Shown here: in pieces, positions 38,201 through 49,698 of the stretch
How the letters are laid out: every line of letters starts with the position of its first letter
Numbering within the stretch: position 1 is the first letter of the stretch
Source of the DNA: Arenicola marina
Taxonomy: Eukaryota; Annelida; Polychaeta; Arenicolidae
Reading direction: 5' to 3'
DNA length: 64,000 nucleotides
Assembly: GCA_964019135.1 (NCBI GenBank)
Contig: OZ025256.1
Span: forward strand, 21,273,911-21,337,910
The notes under the pieces: generated by a model
Told to the model about the DNA's origin: nothing
The model's input: the letters and a program-made list of their open reading frames with translations, nothing else
Database searches by the model: none
Program-made: the position numbers and the translations under genes

Positions 38201-41200
38201 GGCACACAGTTCGTTATTTTTATGTTTTCTTCGTAACAATAATCGCGTTGCAAGCAATTGCAACTGATCTGACCGTTTTTCAAGAATCTTGAAGTTTGCC
38301 CCTGGCCGACAGCAGAGGTAAAAGCGGAGCTCCCTTAGCGCCACCGTGCTGGGAGCTTGTGCTAAATGTGGTTTCTACGGAATTCGGCATCCAAATGCAA
38401 ATCCTAATCCGCCCGTTGGCCTAAACAGCGTTCCTTGTATTTGTGGAACGTTCTTACTTTTGTTTCAGGCGGCGGTTATGACTGGTACAATGAGGACACG
38501 ATTGACGATTCCGTGATGGGTACCTTCCACACGGTAAGAACATTCATGCGACGCCCACCAGATAGCAGCAATCCAAATTCTAACCGCTGAAATCACATGG
38601 AAGTGTGAATCGTTTTCATAGGGATAGTTGTAGTAGATGTACGGGTCTGGAAGGGGTAAATGACGACACTCGACACAAGCATAGTTGAAAAATCGACATT
38701 CGACATTGACCCCAAAATTCCAAATTTGGGCAAGTGAAAAAGCGACCCCGACACAGCTAGTGGCATTTTTAAAAAAACGACACTGAAATTAGCCACAAAC
38801 CGACACGGTACGTCGTAAAAAATTGACATTCAACCCTGAAAATGGGTTTCGAATTTTAAAACAGGTCTATTGTATTGAGACATGTGTAAGCGCGTGGAAC
38901 AAAGCCAGTGGTATAAATGGAAAAACTTACAGATTTTTTCTCTCGATATGAGCGTCCAGTATATTAACGTTATGTGCTACTTATTGATTTTGGATGTACG
39001 TTGTGGTGAAATAAAGAAATGATAAAATATAATTTTTTAAAGTTGGCAAAATTTAGTACATCAGTACAGACGTCATAGGGAGAGGCATAATTGTGTTTCA
39101 GGATATTGTCAACGACTATGTTCTTGACATGCTGGACAACTATGACTCGCCTGATCCTTTCTACTTGTACCTGTCCTACACCAACGTCCACACCCCACAT
39201 GCCGTGAGTAGTCAAACAGTTTAATGCCAATGACAAAAACTAATCGTTACCAACTATTGAAACCGTCACTTTGCATTATTGCAGGATTGCGATATCGGTT
39301 CGTCATTTCTAAGTTAATATTGTCATTTTTTTCCATATTTATATACATAATAAAATAGTCTAATTTTAAATATTCATGTAAATGCAAATAGTCCAAGTTT
39401 AAATATTTTTATAAATAAATGTATACAAATTCGCATTGCCATTTGTTTTTAGATTGTATAAGTATCGATCAGGCAAGTCAGTTTTTCACCGAATGTTGAG
39501 ACATTTGTTGTCATGGTATTCCAGGCCCCCCAAAAATACATCGATGCCTACGCGGACTCCGACCTGACTGAAGAAAACATATTGTACCTGGGTAAGACAG
39601 CCAATGGATTCTCTGCCTAACGTTGGTCCCCGTTTAGCCTTCGTGGGCAATGAAATGAAGTGAATTGGTGTATTGCATGCTTTTGTGCACACGGTGGCTA
39701 AATTGGCCCCCCTTAATGGGACAATGAGGGATGAATGAATGAAACATGCACCCAGTGGTGTCCAGTCCCGAACTCAAAGCTGGGACCCATTCCAGAGTCC
39801 GCGTAACCACGCCCGACACCTATCGAGTGGTGGTAGGATCCGCCTGAGTTGACTTCCGGTCGGTCGTAAACGCGATGTGTAAGGTTTTGGGGGCGGCCCC
39901 GGGGAGAGGCTTGGTCTTCAAATAGATGGGGGCAATGGCCTGGCCACTTAAGTAAAAGGTTTTTTGGTCATTGTGACTGTGTGATTTTATTACCAAAATA
40001 GCTGGTGATATGTTTATCGTTAGCTTACCAATGATTATAGAGTGGGCAAATAGTACGTAACATGCACCACAGTCACATACGTCTCGGGCTTTTACACATT
40101 GTTCAAGGTTTTTGTATAACAATTTATTGTGCCCCCCTTTCAAGAATTCCTGCACGCGCCCCTGCTAGATAATAAGTAGGGTCCCCAGGGTAGAGTTCCC
40201 TAGATATAAAGTAGGTCCCCCTAGATAATCAGTAGGGCCCCCGAGATAATAAGTCAATCCCTTTAGATAATAAGTTGGGCCCCCTAGATAATATGTTGTG
40301 AAAGTTTAATACCTGTACCCCAAAGAGGCTTCTGTGTAGAAATCATTTAGGAAATTTCATGTAAAATAGTTACTTTAAATTAATTTGAGTAATTTACTTA
40401 TTTATACACTTAAATTGATTAATAATCAATTTCGTGTTTTTAATTTCATTAGTTATACTGACCTAAAACTAATTACTTAACTTAGTTAACGCTATAAATA
40501 ACTAAGCTATATGTTTTTTTAGCCAGTCCTAGAAACTACACACATCAATAGTCTAACCCTAAGCAGTTACCTTCCCCGTCATATACCCCAAGAGTAGCCC
40601 CAAGGGACCCTGTGCTCGCGTGCATGCACGCACCATCCACTCAACCCCCACCATCCACTTCACCCCCCTCCCCCCTCCCCCCTTCTTTCCTGTTTTTTTT
40701 ACACCTGCCACAATGGCCATATCGGGTGGCATTTGTCCCTCCCCCCCACCACCCTCTCCCCCCCAACCTACCACACACACTCACACGCCTCCCCTTAGCT
40801 ACAACTTGGCACAAAATCACTGTACTGAACTAACCGGAAGTCAACTGTGATTTAAGTTCCGCAGTTAATCGCCAGGTGGCGTCAACTAACAGAACTGGAG
40901 ACTTGATTTGAGGTCTATCATGTGCACTAAAACACAAACATTTCATTTCCGTCCTCTGCCTGACCTAAGCATCGATGTTGTTCTTTTGTACGGTATTTGC
41001 GCATTACAAATATGGGTATGTGGCTGCGAATATCTATAACTTAAAACTCACGCCCATGGCTCTTTGAGCTATTGCATTGATCAAGTTCAATTCCTTCCAT
41101 ATATGGTATAAAATCCAATTTGCTGATTCATTTATACAATCGCTTCTGTTGTGAACATTAATAATACTAGGACCTCATGGTCATATTATGACAGCGTAGC

Positions 41201-44200
41201 CCCTTCGCTTCAATGATACAAAACGCCATGATACACAATACAGACCAATTCGCTTGCATTGTAGCCTTGATGACTGCTATCGGCGCCATTGTGCAGAAAC
41301 TGAAAGACACCGGCCTCTATGATAACACCCTGATCGTCTTCACTGCTGACGTGAGTATAACGTTCAAAATAACTTATAACATTGGCTATAGAAATACATG
41401 TATCGTATTTACTACTGATGTTGTTAGCATGATAATGAATCATATCTGTCCGTATGATAAAAAGTATAACATTAAAAAATGTACAGGGGCGGCTCCAAAG
41501 GGGGGTGCGATTCGGCCCCGTCCTCTCGCCCCCTCCCCCCCCCCCCCCACCCTCCCTCCCCGTATAGGGAAGGCATTTATACCATTTAACATATGAAAAC
41601 CGAAACCGGCCTTCCTATCCAGCATACCTGGATCCCGCCCTTGATGTATCACATTTCTCATGTCACTGACGTCAAGCACTCACATATAAGTAAAACATTA
41701 TGTACAAATGAAGATCATCTCGTTCTGATGATCTTTTTTATGAGACTTTTGAGAGCGATTTTCTTCTCATGTCACGCCTTGTGTTTTTGCAGAATGGAGG
41801 CGAAGACGGCACGACAGCCAACAACTTACCACTGCGAGGCGCCAAGGCCTCATTGTGGGAAGGTGGATGCCGTGTCAACGGCTTCGTCAGCGGCGCCCAT
41901 CTGACCGAGACTGGCTACATCCACGAGGGGTAATAACAATTTTTACCCTTTTTTTAATTCAGATAGATAACGTCTCAAGAATCCGCATTCTTGAAAAAAA
42001 AAACTCTCCCAAATATTTCCGCAAGTATAGAAAAATTTCAACGGAAATCAAATAGACTATTTAAGGGTACTTATCTCATCTGAATGACATTCGAAAGTGT
42101 AGTTACCTGCTGCACGGGAAATGAAAAAATTTACCCCCGAACAACGTGCGTACGCCTGGCTTTGCCAGTGTATATATCTTCTTCCACATTGATGTAAACA
42201 AAGGGAATTGAATAATATCTCATCGCTTGTTGACGCCATCTTGATGAGATTGAGAAACTCTTAGACCGCCAGAACGACATTTTGACGTGTTGCTAAACTA
42301 ATGCTCCATTAATGTTTCATCGATTTATAATCACACCAGAGACTGCCCAATAGCATCGCATATAATCCTGTCAAGTAACAAACTAATCTCCCACTAGATT
42401 TAGATATTATAGCTGAATCGATCATGTGAGTGCCATTACTATGTCACTATCAGTATTTTCTCTAGCATGATCCAAAATCAGTAATGCGAACTATTTACCA
42501 ATAGATTGTTCCACGCCGTTGACTGGGTGCCCACTCTGGTGTCGATGGCTGGGGGCTCTGTGGGTAAGTCACATAATCTACCCATATAGGAATTTATCCA
42601 TTGTATATATTTAAGTAAATAAAATAAATAAAGTTGTTGTTAATAATACTGCAGTCAAGAATACTTAACTTATCTTTCATTCGGCGGAAAGTAAAATATA
42701 CTAGTTATATGTTGCGTTATGGCAGGACACTGACTATCAGTGATGGTATTATTTTTTTGTTCATTGCTATGGAATGCATTGACCAGACTGAGACGCATGT
42801 TAATTGTATTCATTTCTTACCCAATCACGACGTCCGTTACAGACGACACCATGGACGGCATAGACCAGATTGACCTGTATGTTAATTGTATTCATTTCTT
42901 ACCTAATCACACGTCCGTTACAGACGACACCATGGACGGCATAGACCAGATTGACCTGTATGTTAATTGTATTCATTTCTTACCTAATCACACGTCCGTT
43001 ACAGACGACACCATGGACGGCATAGACCAGATTGACCTGTATGTTAATTGTATTCATTTCTTACCCAATCACGACGTCCGTTACAGACGACACCATGGAC
43101 GGCATAGACCAGATTGACCTGTATGTTAATTGTATTCATTTCTTACCTAATCACACGTCCGTTACAGACGACACCATGGACGGCATAGACCAGATTGACC
43201 TGTATGTTAATTGTATTCATTTCTTACCTAATCACACGTCCGTTACAGACGACACCATGGACGGCATAGACCAGATTGACCTGTATGTTAATTGTATTCA
43301 TTTCTTACCTAATCACACGTCCGTTACAGACGACACCATGGACGGCATAGACCAGATTGACCTGTATGTTAATTGTATTTATTTCTTACCTAATCACACG
43401 TCCGTTACAGACGACACCATGGACGGCATAGACCAGATCGACCTGTATGTTAATTGTATTCATTTCTTACCTAATCACACGTCCGTTACAGACGACACCA
43501 TGGACGGCATAGACCAGATTGACCTGTATGTTAATTGTATTCATTTCTTACCTAATCACACGTCCGTTACAGACGACACCATGGACGGCATAGACCAGAT
43601 TGACCTGTATGTTAATTGTATTCATTTCTTACCTAATCACACGTCCGTTACAGACGACACCATGGACGGCATAGACCAGATTGACCTGTATGTTAATTGT
43701 ATTCATTTCTTACCTAATCACACGTCCGTTACAGACGACACCATGGACGGCATAGACCAGATTGACCTGTATGTTAATTGTATTCATTTCTTACCTAATC
43801 ACACGTCCGTTACAGACGACACCATGGACGGCATAGACCAGATTGACCTGTATGTTAATTGTATTCATTTCTTACCTAATCACACGTCCGTTACAGACGA
43901 CACCATGGACGGCATAGACCAGATTGACCTGTATGTTAATTGTATTCATTTCTTACCTAATCACACGTCCGTTACAGACGACACCATGGACGGCATAGAC
44001 CAGATTGACCTGTATGTTAATTGTATTCATTTCTTACCTAATCACACGTCCGTTACAGACGACACCATGGACGGCATAGACCAGGCTGACATGTTGTTGA
44101 ACGGAGCCGACTCGGGCAGGACGGAAATCATCTACAACATTGACATGGAGATCATGGCGTACGCCGGTCAGGCGGCGATCAGGTTGTAAACATAATACTC

Positions 44201-47200
44201 CTCCGCCCCCCCCCCCCCCCTATCCCCCCCCCCCTACCCGCCACTATTCCCTCAAGGGGAGTACGTCCACCGCCTTATCATCGCAATTTTATACAACACA
44301 TATGCAAATCCCCCTTTCGTTAAATGACACCCCACCCCCGTCCCCCGTTGTTTAATATTTTCAAGAAGTATTTAGTATTTACTACAATCTGGAGTTACTA
44401 TAGTAACGGTAATAGTGAACTTGTGGCTGTCTGCCTATTACAGCAACAGCGCGAGTTAGCTAGAGAGGGCTGTTAATTTGTCTGGCACCATGTCAATCCA
44501 TTTTCATTATTCTCCACTCGGCATCGCGTCAGATAACAAATGGCTTCTGCCGAATGCTGAGGGGGTAGAGCGTCTGTAAGAGACGTCACAGACAGCGCGC
44601 GCTCGTCTCTAGAAACAACCATTCTGGGTACAAGGCGTCAGCCGGTCCCTATACTCCACTATTAGCCTCAAATTAGACTCCGTGATGTTTTGGATATTAA
44701 TGCACTGTTACACTTAAAAACCATATGGAGTAACTGTTTGGGGGTGTACTTTCATACTCGTACTAGTTTTGAATCCAAAGACGCGGATTTTCTGTGCGTT
44801 TCATGCCATTACAAAGAGCTCCCCATGCTTTGTATCTTGGGGGGTGGAGTGTCATGTACCCAAGACCGGATTCGCTGGAGGTGATCGCGCGCTGTCTGGG
44901 ATGTCACTTACAGACCTTAATGTCCATTATTGCGAGGTTAAGGCCATGTTACATGTTACTAATGTGCATAGTTAGCACGAGCATCAACAATATACGCTGC
45001 AGTATAAATATATTTCATAATCTGTCATAATCTGTGTATGAAACTGTTGACTATAAGACATGCCTCGATCCCTAGAATATAGACCGAGCCAGACTGTCAA
45101 TCAGTCCCTGGTGTCACTATGGCTTTTATCCAATCATGTGGTGAAAAAAGGCCTCCCACGTGCGTTATGTCCGACAAACAAGTCGGACAAACAAAGCAGC
45201 ATGGTACATTCTTGTCAGTTTCAGAGATCAGGCGTGTTCGTCATTATGGCTTTACTAATGAATTTACTTTATATATTAATTATATCTTCAGACAAGGTTA
45301 ATCTGGGGGTTGGAAGGTTTTGTTGACGGTTATGGCCAGGACCTCGTCAAATACTACGACAACCCGGAAAATCTTGCACTTATCGGTGTCGACCCTGCCT
45401 CTATCGAAAAGAGAGGTCTTCAAAAGAGGGGAGAGGTAGCAATTCTTTTCTTTTATGAGAGATGATGACTTCCATTGCGGAATTTGTAAACCGTATGTTT
45501 GCAAAGCTGCCATCTTCGTGCGATTATTATACAAATTAAGGTTTTCAATACACCTTACCTACAAATGGTACGAGATCTTAGTGAAACGACACCCAGCCAG
45601 GGGCGTAGCCAGACGTACGCACTTACGCACGTGCGTACACATTGGGTTGTGCCGGTACGTGCAATCCTGGTGTACAGGAGTAATTTGTTTCGTTTCATGT
45701 GCAGCAGTTGCGTGCGCTTGCTCAAGTCCCTAGCTACGCCCCTGCCGGCTGTTTAATACTCGTTCGCTAACAGAATAGTGTCTATTGTTGTCGCTAGGTG
45801 TCCTTCACCCAGGCTGAGATCCAGAGAATGGGTGCCATCTGCAGCGCGAAGGCATTCACTTCTAGTGACATAACCAGCGGCCATGTCAGACTGTACGACC
45901 TCTCCGGTAAGGCTTTTAAAGCAGCCTACTTACATGTGCCATCTTAGATTTTGCACATTTTAGAATCAAGGCTAAAAGTATATTAAAATTCTGATGCATA
46001 TATATGTTATATATCGTTGAGTCTCTAAAACAACAATTTCAACATCAGACTGCGCGGACTAGTTTATCACGCGCGGACGTCCTAGCGAGCCGCGGTCAAC
46101 ATCACACTACATAATACCGAACAGCGAACAGGCGCGCAGAGATATAAAGCAGGCCACAAACTTATGCTCCGGTGAACAAATTTGTTTTTATCCAGATAGC
46201 CCATAGGCTTTCAGGATTTAATTTCAAGACATAATATATTTATTTGATATGGAGGAGAGATTGGTAATATAACATTTTAGAACATATTGCTTCAACAAGG
46301 ACGGATCCGGGATTTTCAAAATGGTCCAACCGTAAAACCTGGCGCAATCCATATTTGCATCATTATTATACTTTGTTTACTCTTGTCTTAATTTCGAGTG
46401 ACATCAATATGGTTTCAAGCTTCAGGGTGGTAATGTCCTTCATATTAACCAGATGGTAACCAGATGAGACCAGTGTTAAAAAAACGGAAAAAATGGCACG
46501 TTTAACCGTGTTCTATCGATATCGGTGAATCTATATGAAATCGGGGGGCCGGCGGGCTCGCATTGAGTGCTCTGGTCACCTGAGAGCCTAACGGCGCGTG
46601 GATCGATGGTTCGAGCCCCGCTGTGGCCATGTCTGAGCGGTCGCAGGATAAAGATCCCATGTCTTTGTTCGTAAAGAGTAGGGGGTTACCCCCGGGGTCA
46701 TGGCTCCACTCTCCCTTCTTTCTCCCATTGACGCGATATGACCAAAAGTGGTTAAAGCGTCCTGAATAACCAACCAACCAATCTAAATGAAATCGAATAC
46801 GCACTGACTGACATAAACACTGCAGTAGAAGGTGGCGAATTGGACTTGCTCTGAAAGACGTGACCTGAAAATTAATTCATGACGACTGTCGTTTTTAATC
46901 TCACTGCCCCACAGAGCACGGTGTTTATTATTTGTCAATGGATTGCCCCAGAGTGACGATTTTCTATAGATCATCATTGATTTCCGGAACTTCCATGCAC
47001 GTTATCTCTTAACGTTAACTTCGCAGTGGACGAAAGTGAATCCAACGACCTCTCCGAGGATCCAGACTACGCCCAGAACATCCTGGATCTGAAGCAGCGA
47101 ATCCTGGATCTCCTGGTGGACTACGTCCCCCCTCCGTCCTTCGTCTCGCCAATCTGCGCTGGGAGGGAAGAGGATCTTCCGGAGAACTTCGGCGGGAATT

Positions 47201-47247
47201 GGGCGACCGGATGGTGCGAGGACCTCGAGATTACCATGAACAGCTAA
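34585..47247 (+). CDS. Arylsulfatase B-like sulfatase (16 exons)
   Basis: Exons: 34585-34642, 35050-35088, 35335-35446, 36268-36319, 36909-37012, 37752-37858, 38469-38533, 39102-39203, 39525-39591, 41265-41350, 41793-41929, 42505-42563, 44059-44182, 45297-45435, 45798-45906, 47027-47247; 1581 nt, about 526 aa, close to human ARSB (533). Exon 1 is a signal peptide; the product should be lysosomal or secreted and hydrolyse sulfate esters, perhaps of glycosaminoglycans. Metal and active-site residues expected for the family are all present: NILFIIADDLG, the formylglycine motif CTPSR (split by intron 3), GKWHLG, NVHTPH, the TAD/NGG junction and GAKASLWEGG. The C-terminus keeps VRLYDLSG...DLSEDPDY. 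Two joins are weak: exon 3 has no AG acceptor in frame, and the exon 13-14 junction (GTTGTA donor, AAG acceptor) is uncertain. Exon 13 heads a 16-copy repeat. A TTTTAG just before the ATG suggests an upstream 5' UTR exon. Substrate specificity (ARSB versus ARSI/ARSJ) cannot be set. Confidence 0.88.
35248..35294. repeat. ATT trinucleotide microsatellite
   Basis: About 15 ATT units with one CT interruption, in intron 2 of the sulfatase gene, 40 bp before exon 3. Confidence 0.95.
36403..36660. repeat. 64-bp tandem repeat made of two 32-bp halves
   Basis: GATAGTCCG starts at 36403, 36467 and 36531 (64-bp period). Each unit is two related 32-bp halves (GTGACAGCCCATTCAGATT and GATAGTCCGTTATGAGTT), implying an older 32-bp repeat that was later amplified as a dimer. 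It lies in intron 4 of the sulfatase gene. Confidence 0.85.
37508..37705. mobile_element. hAT-like MITE, 198 bp
   Basis: The ends are inverted repeats: GGGGGCGGAACTAGG on the left and CTTAGATCCGCCCCTG on the right. The body is G/C rich and non-coding. The termini match the CAGGGGCGGAYC type seen in hAT-like elements of many animals. The expected 8-bp target duplication is not clearly kept. It sits in intron 5 of the sulfatase gene, about 45 bp before exon 6. Confidence 0.65.
38640..38840. repeat. Dispersed (T)TTTTCGACA-type repeat, copy
   Basis: Many short words of the type AAAAATCGACATTCGACATT and CGACACTG recur in this intron 7 stretch. Related sequence occurs at 6740-6800 and, in opposite orientation, at 49975-50115. 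It has the look of a decayed non-autonomous element. Confidence 0.55.
40165..40300. repeat. Degenerate AGATAATAAGTAGGGYCCCC repeat
   Basis: About five imperfect units of roughly 22-27 bp containing CTAGATAATAAGT and GGGCCCCC, in intron 9 of the sulfatase gene. The rest of this 1.67-kb intron shows only a C/T-rich tract at 40640-40800. Confidence 0.75.
42781..44085 (+). repeat. 81-bp tandem repeat copying the exon 13 splice acceptor
   Basis: Sixteen copies of TTACAG/ACGACACCATGGAC followed by GGCATAGACCAG occur, with the GACGACACC word at 42842, 42923, 43004, 43086 and then every 81 bp to 44058. Copies 4-16 differ by only two substitutions. Each unit has a pyrimidine-rich tract, a CAG acceptor and the first 26 nt or so of exon 13. 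All but the last copy continue ATTGACCTGTATGTTAAT, while the last reads into the true exon (CAGGCTGACATG). The 81-bp unit is 27 codons and stays open in the sulfatase frame. One 82-bp interval (copy 3 to 4) breaks the frame from the first three acceptors. Confidence 0.97.
45091..45243 (+). mobile_element. Dispersed repeat, partner of 30.5 kb copy
   Basis: Aligns with the reverse complement of 30511-30652 through CTGTCAA, TTATCCAATCATG, CCACGTG and GGACAAACAAAGCAGCAT. It lies in intron 13 of the sulfatase gene, just before exon 14. Its ends were not resolved. Confidence 0.7.
45598..45744. mobile_element. CAGGGGCGTAGC-ended MITE, 147 bp
   Basis: The left end CAGGGGCGTAGCCAGA and the right end CCCTAGCTACGCCCCTG are inverted repeats. 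The body is non-coding. The ends resemble hAT-type termini. No clear 8-bp target duplication. It sits in intron 14 of the sulfatase gene, 53 bp before exon 15. Confidence 0.7.
46542..46782 (+). mobile_element. tRNA-derived SINE, copy B
   Basis: The head has an A-box-like GGGCTCGCATTGAGTGCTCT and a clear B box GGTTCGAGCCCC about 50 bp on, followed by a unique body shared with 6858-7092. The 3' end is AACCAACCAACC. It lies in intron 15 of the sulfatase gene. No full tRNA fold is expected, so it is not a functional tRNA gene. Confidence 0.78.
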
Positions 47248-47620
47248 GCTATGCACAGCTAACCTATGCACAGCTAAACCATCCAGAACTAAGATGTGCA
47301 TAGCTGACCTATCCCTCTTCTCACAAAAACAGATTCCTGTCCACAGAGATATATAGTCTGTTTTTCTCATCAAATGACAACCTTCATTAATGTCAAAGAT
47401 CAATTTCTCAGGTCTTAAATTCATGTCAAATTCCACGAAGATATATTTATTTGATCGAATGATGTAATGAATTATTTGGTAACAAGTGAGGACTTTTTCG
47501 AAAATAGTTTCCGGCATAAATCGTTGAGCAATACATTTATTGCATTTATTAATTTGGCCACAAACAGATGGGATGAATTGATCGGTCTCTTTGTGCGATG
47601 TACAACCTGTAAGCCAGAAG

Positions 47621-47626
47621 AATAAA
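47621..47626 (+). promoter_or_regulatory. Polyadenylation signal of the sulfatase gene
   Basis: AATAAA lies 374 bp after the stop codon and is the first canonical hexamer downstream of it, implying a 3' UTR of roughly 0.4 kb. Inferred from sequence only. Confidence 0.55.
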
Positions 47627-49698
47627 TTTACCTTACGACTTCAATTTCTCTTCATTTGTTCAGCGTCCTCGTGACATATTGATGACAAAGCGTCATTAAT
47701 TCCGATATTTCCCTATGGGCAATCAAGCTGCCCACTTAGAAAAGTTTGGTTCAATTTCACAGCTTCCGCGCTAAGGCAAGAACAGTGACACAAACGGAAA
47801 ATATTAACCTATGTACTTGCACAGTGATCATTCTACCCTATTAAATATCGACATAAGTCAACGACAAAGCATGAGGTTGTGGTGGGTTTGTAGTGGTGTA
47901 GGGTGTATTAATGCGTGTATATACGGGAGCAACAGAAACTGATAGCTGGGTCGATGCTCTTAACTTATCCAGTACTTCTGAAAACCTGTGAAAACAGGTT
48001 ACATCACAAATATTACGCAACGTAAATAAAATTAAAATAAAACAACCACGGGCGAAGGTGGGATGTGATACAGGCAACGGCATTTGTGCAATATGTCGAT
48101 GTATTTTTATATATGATGTCTGTGTCTACGTAGTCCCAGTGCCTCGTTATTCATTCCCTTTATTCGTAAAACTTAGCACAATGTATTACAAAATTAAAAC
48201 GAGTTTAATGCTTACATCTAGCATACAACCAGAGATATGAGCGAATAGTCATATGTCAGATTTTTATCACATACATAATCCAATCGTTTTTGGTGACTCG
48301 ACCACATGTAAATTGTTTGCAAGTTAACACTTCGACCAATTGTAAACAAGCAAACCCGCAGGGCCACCTGTAGTAATAAATAATCCAATTGGTTTCAGAA
48401 TAGCTGATTGCGGTCGATGATTTGTGTCGTCCGCTCCTTTGTTTACCTAGAAACTGTAACTATTAACAGCTCCTATTTTTAGGCAGTTATTCCTTCAATC
48501 TTGAACCATTCTACCCGTTCAGGTAATGTTAACATATACATTGGTTCATTGAAAAGACCTCTTTAACGGGTGTTGTATATAGCCAGTGATACATCACCTG
48601 GGGACCCGGCCATTAGTCAAATCACCGCTTCCGTGTCTGTTCCACACCTGGGGCGCTGAACTGCGACCGCACCGCATGGCCATGTGCGGCCATCATACGG
48701 TTTGGCTTGCAAAATCTTCCACAATAGCGATCCCCACAACTGCAGTAACGTATAGAAACTTGACGCGGTTACATTTTAATAGAGGTATACGCATGCTCAC
48801 CCATAAAGCACAATAGCCAACCACGTGAGTGACAGTGGCGTATCACCATGAAAATGCCACCGCGCCAAACAAATACAACGAGGACACGTCAAGGCCGCCT
48901 TGATGACCAATCGACAACATTGTGTGGAACACCTCTCACCCATAGGATTTGCGCTAATTGATTTTTAGGAGTGAGGTCACCGAATGAAGGACTATTGGTC
49001 ACCGTTATAGACACAGGACGCGTGTACCGTGTTGGCAACAATAGATATGTCACTGCGTCATCATTGTCATGTGTGTGAATAGTAATTCCACAGAAACATT
49101 GTGAAAAGAAGCCGTGGGGCTTATGCTATCAATACGCGCCCGCCGTAGCGACAATTTTGACATGTCAGTTAGGATCGTATTCAGTGTTGTCTGATTGATA
49201 TATACCAAAAGCGGGTCTAATATGTAGCCAGCCATAGCTTGCATGTAACCTACTTCTGCTCTAAACATTAAGTATAGGTCATTGACGACATTAACGACAA
49301 ATCGTAAGAGGCCACCGCATGTGCTAAGCATTCTGGGTAAAATGATGGAAAGCTAAAAAAAAAAATATTTGTTAGGTAATTAAACTCTCTTCATATCCAT
49401 CCATGTTGCCGAATCTATATATTTAAATACGTATGATATAATTATGATCAGATGATACTTCCATTCTTCCTGTGTTAAATAAATTGTATTTGTTTTGAAA
49501 AACATCGAACATCAAAATATTTCCCAAAAATCCGTGCGCGAGTCATACTTATTTTCATGACATATATTTTGCGAAATTGCAATGAAGCTAGTGTTAGCTA
49601 TTGCTTATTCCCATAGAGAGGGTCACAATATGATATTGTTATTGGTAGATAGCAACAGATTACGGTGTCATATAGATGTAGATCTTCATTGTACTTCA
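47627..49698. other. Convergent intergenic region, no gene seen
   Basis: The sulfatase and receptor genes end toward each other across this 2-kb stretch. I find no exon, RNA gene or clear transposon in it; open frames are short and featureless. Confidence 0.5.

Noticed and set aside
43032-44189. A 385-codon ORF of perfect 27-residue repeats
   Set aside because: It is the open frame of the 81-bp array plus exon 13 of the sulfatase gene. The methionine start is arbitrary and there is no promoter or separate gene evidence.
46588-46660. Possible tRNA gene from the GGTTCGAGCCCC B box
   Set aside because: No acceptor stem or full cloverleaf; the sequence continues into a body shared with another copy, so it is a SINE head.
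47002-47517. A 171-codon minus-strand ORF
   Set aside because: It is antisense to the last sulfatase exon and its 3' UTR, with no domain of its own.
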